A stretch of DNA of 20,462 bases from Chloroflexota bacterium (GTDB taxonomy: Bacteria > Chloroflexota > Dehalococcoidia > SM23-28-2 > RBG-16-64-32), in assembly GCA_016190405.1 (NCBI GenBank), contig JACPQO010000130.1:1-20462 (forward strand). The letters run 5' to 3'. Shown here in pieces: positions 19,382-20,462 of the stretch; positions within the stretch are counted from its first letter, which is position 1; each line of letters begins with the position of its first letter. Under the pieces are notes generated by a model. It ran no database searches. It saw nothing but the letters and a program-made list of their open reading frames with translations, and was not told the DNA's origin. The translations under genes were made by a program, and so were the position numbers.

Positions 19382-19822
19382 CTACACCGGTGGCTGGTTC
19401 AGAAGGAGCCAGTAGAGACCCAACTGGCGCACGGCTTCCGTGAACTGCTGGAAGTCGACCGGCTTGGTGATGTAGCTGTTGACGCCCAGCCGGTAGCTTT
19501 CGACGATATCTCGCTCCTCCCGCGAGGAGGTGAGCACCACAACCGGGACCGGTGCCGTGCGTGGATCGGACTTGACGCGCTGGAGGACCTCAAGGCCGTC
19601 CACCTTGGGCAGCTTGAGGTCTAAGAGGATAACCTTGGGGCCGTTCTCAATGGCGCGGCGGGCGTAGGCACCGGTGCAGAAGATGAAGTCCAGGGCCTGG
19701 GCCCCGTCCTCCACAACCTCGATGCGGTTGGTCAGGTTATTCTTCTTGAAGGCGTGAAGGGTGAGCTCCACGTCGCTGGGGTTGTCCTCTACCAGCAGGA
19801 TCTCCACCGGCCTCTCAGCCAT
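19382..19822 (-). CDS. Rcp1-like single-domain response regulator
   Basis: The 146-residue CheY-like receiver has E12/D13 ([10 protein letters not shown]), phospho-acceptor D68 ([13 protein letters not shown]), T98 (VVVLTSS) and K120 (SYITKPVDF). The extra loop [18 protein letters not shown] is typical of Rcp1-type regulators that partner with phytochrome-like kinases. It has no output domain, so it works by protein contact or as a phosphate shuttle. AAGGAGG precedes ATG 19822 at five bases, and the start overlaps the kinase stop by eight bases. It probably takes phosphate from the upstream kinase and may pass it to, or compete with, the N-terminal receiver of the next gene; that link is inferred. 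Confidence 0.93.
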   Translation of the reverse strand: MAERPVEILLVEDNPSDVELTLHAFKKNNLTNRIEVVEDGAQALDFIFCTGAYARRAIENGPKVILLDLKLPKVDGLEVLQRVKSDPRTAPVPVVVLTSSREERDIVESYRLGVNSYITKPVDFQQFTEAVRQLGLYWLLLNQPPV

Positions 19823-20462
19823 CGGGCCCTCCTTTCAGGGTGAAATAGAACGTGGCGCCCCTGTCAGGCTCCGCCTCCGCCCAGACCCGGCCGCCGTGGC
19901 GGTGGACGATGCGCTGTACTATGGCCAGGCCAGCGCCCGTACCTTCGTATTCCGCGCTAGAGTGCAGGCGCTGGAAGACGCCGAACAGCTTGCTCGCGTA
20001 CCGCATATCGAAGCCGACGCCGTTGTCCCGGACGAAGTAGGCGGGGCCATCGGCTGTCTGCTGGCAGCCGACATCGATGCGGGCCACGTCTTGCTGCCGG
20101 GTGAACTTGAGGGCGTTGCTGAGCAGGTTGACGAACACCTGCCTCAACAGAGCGGGGTCGGCGCGGCAGGCAGGGAGATCGCCCATCGAGATATCCACGC
20201 GACGCCCCTCTTGCTCGCTCCGCAGCTCCTCAAGCGCCTGGCGCGCGATGTCAGCGGGGTCGAGGCGCTGCTTCTTCGGCGGCTGACGGCCCAGGCGGGA
20301 GAAGGTCAGCAGGTCGTCCACCAGATGGCCCATTGCCTGCGCATTGTCTCGCACCGTGTTCAGGTAGCGCCGGCCTTCATCCGAGAGTTGCCGCGAATGC
20401 TCTTCCAGGAGGATACGGGAGAAGCCGTCCATGGCCCGTACAGGCGCCCGCAGGTCATGGGA
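19815..20462 (-). CDS. Histidine kinase, C-terminal part (runs off the window)
   Basis: The frame is open to the right edge, where TCCCATGACCTGCGG encodes the H-box [14 protein letters not shown], so the sensor part lies outside. Visible are the HisKA dimerisation helices (to about 60 residues: [22 protein letters not shown] broken by SRLGR) and a complete HATPase_c domain: [14 protein letters not shown] (N box), [24 protein letters not shown] (G1/F), [19 protein letters not shown] (G2) and [11 protein letters not shown]. The sequence resembles the kinase module of phytochrome-like and PAS/GAF kinases. It forms an operon with the Rcp1-like regulator (8-base overlap) and the hybrid regulator downstream. 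The signal cannot be told from this part. Confidence 0.93.
   Translation of the reverse strand, partial: SHDLRAPVRAMDGFSRILLEEHSRQLSDEGRRYLNTVRDNAQAMGHLVDDLLTFSRLGRQPPKKQRLDPADIARQALEELRSEQEGRRVDISMGDLPACRADPALLRQVFVNLLSNALKFTRQQDVARIDVGCQQTADGPAYFVRDNGVGFDMRYASKLFGVFQRLHSSAEYEGTGAGLAIVQRIVHRHGGRVWAEAEPDRGATFYFTLKGGPDG

Overview
The window is about 20.5 kb of dense, high-GC bacterial chromosome with short intergenic gaps and many overlapping start/stop codons. No rRNA, tRNA, CRISPR array, phage gene or intact transposase is visible. The gene content fits Chloroflexota, perhaps a Dehalococcoidia-like lineage: a GT4 glycosyltransferase beside an amylo-alpha-1,6-glucosidase, Gly/Glu-rich lipoproteins, an LpxL/PatA-like acyltransferase, hotdog-fold enzymes and NarL-type two-component proteins. 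That placement is an inference from gene content, not from a marker gene.

Layout. 1-1500: the 3' end of a possible questin-oxidase-like gene, a 52-residue membrane miniprotein on the minus strand, an acidic tail-anchored protein, a heptamer repeat array and a 64-residue hypothetical protein. 1569-5608: a plus-strand carbohydrate unit (GT4, BON-domain protein, glycogen debranching enzyme). 5666-7569: an SDR and a double-hotdog MaoC-type dehydratase that abut exactly. 7607-8404: a lipoprotein. 12783 down to 8504: a tightly coupled minus-strand acyl-chain operon (FlK-like thioesterase, two MaoC/HadAB-like hotdog proteins, lipoprotein, FabF-like ketosynthase, PaaI-like thioesterase, LpxL-like acyltransferase). 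12929-13816: a 2Fe-2S ferredoxin and a 7Fe ferredoxin with a structured spacer. 13821-14816: an aminoglycoside-nucleotidyltransferase-like gene between two related hairpins. 14847-16209: a LysR regulator and an ArsC/Spx-family protein. 16206-20462: a small arginine-rich protein, an ECF sigma factor, a one-polypeptide REC-PAS-kinase-REC-HTH regulator, an Rcp1-like response regulator and the C-terminal part of a histidine kinase.

The most interesting observation is at 15856-16209. With a start at TTG 15856, which has a well-placed AAGGAG, the ArsC/Spx-family frame runs through an in-frame TGA at 15886-15888. That TGA lies exactly where the family carries the first cysteine of its CxxC active site, giving U-S-A-C. 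Reading through gives a full-length protein of 117 residues, and a small hairpin meeting the usual bacterial SECIS geometry follows the TGA. I read this as a candidate selenoprotein that simple gene calling would truncate.

Other points of note are four period-7 repeat arrays with different units at gene borders, a candidate leader peptide and 14-bp flanking direct repeats around the nucleotidyltransferase, a possible IS200/IS605 (TnpB-type) right-end relic with a 39-bp gene-tail duplication between the ferredoxins, and several near-leaderless promoters with extended -10 elements.
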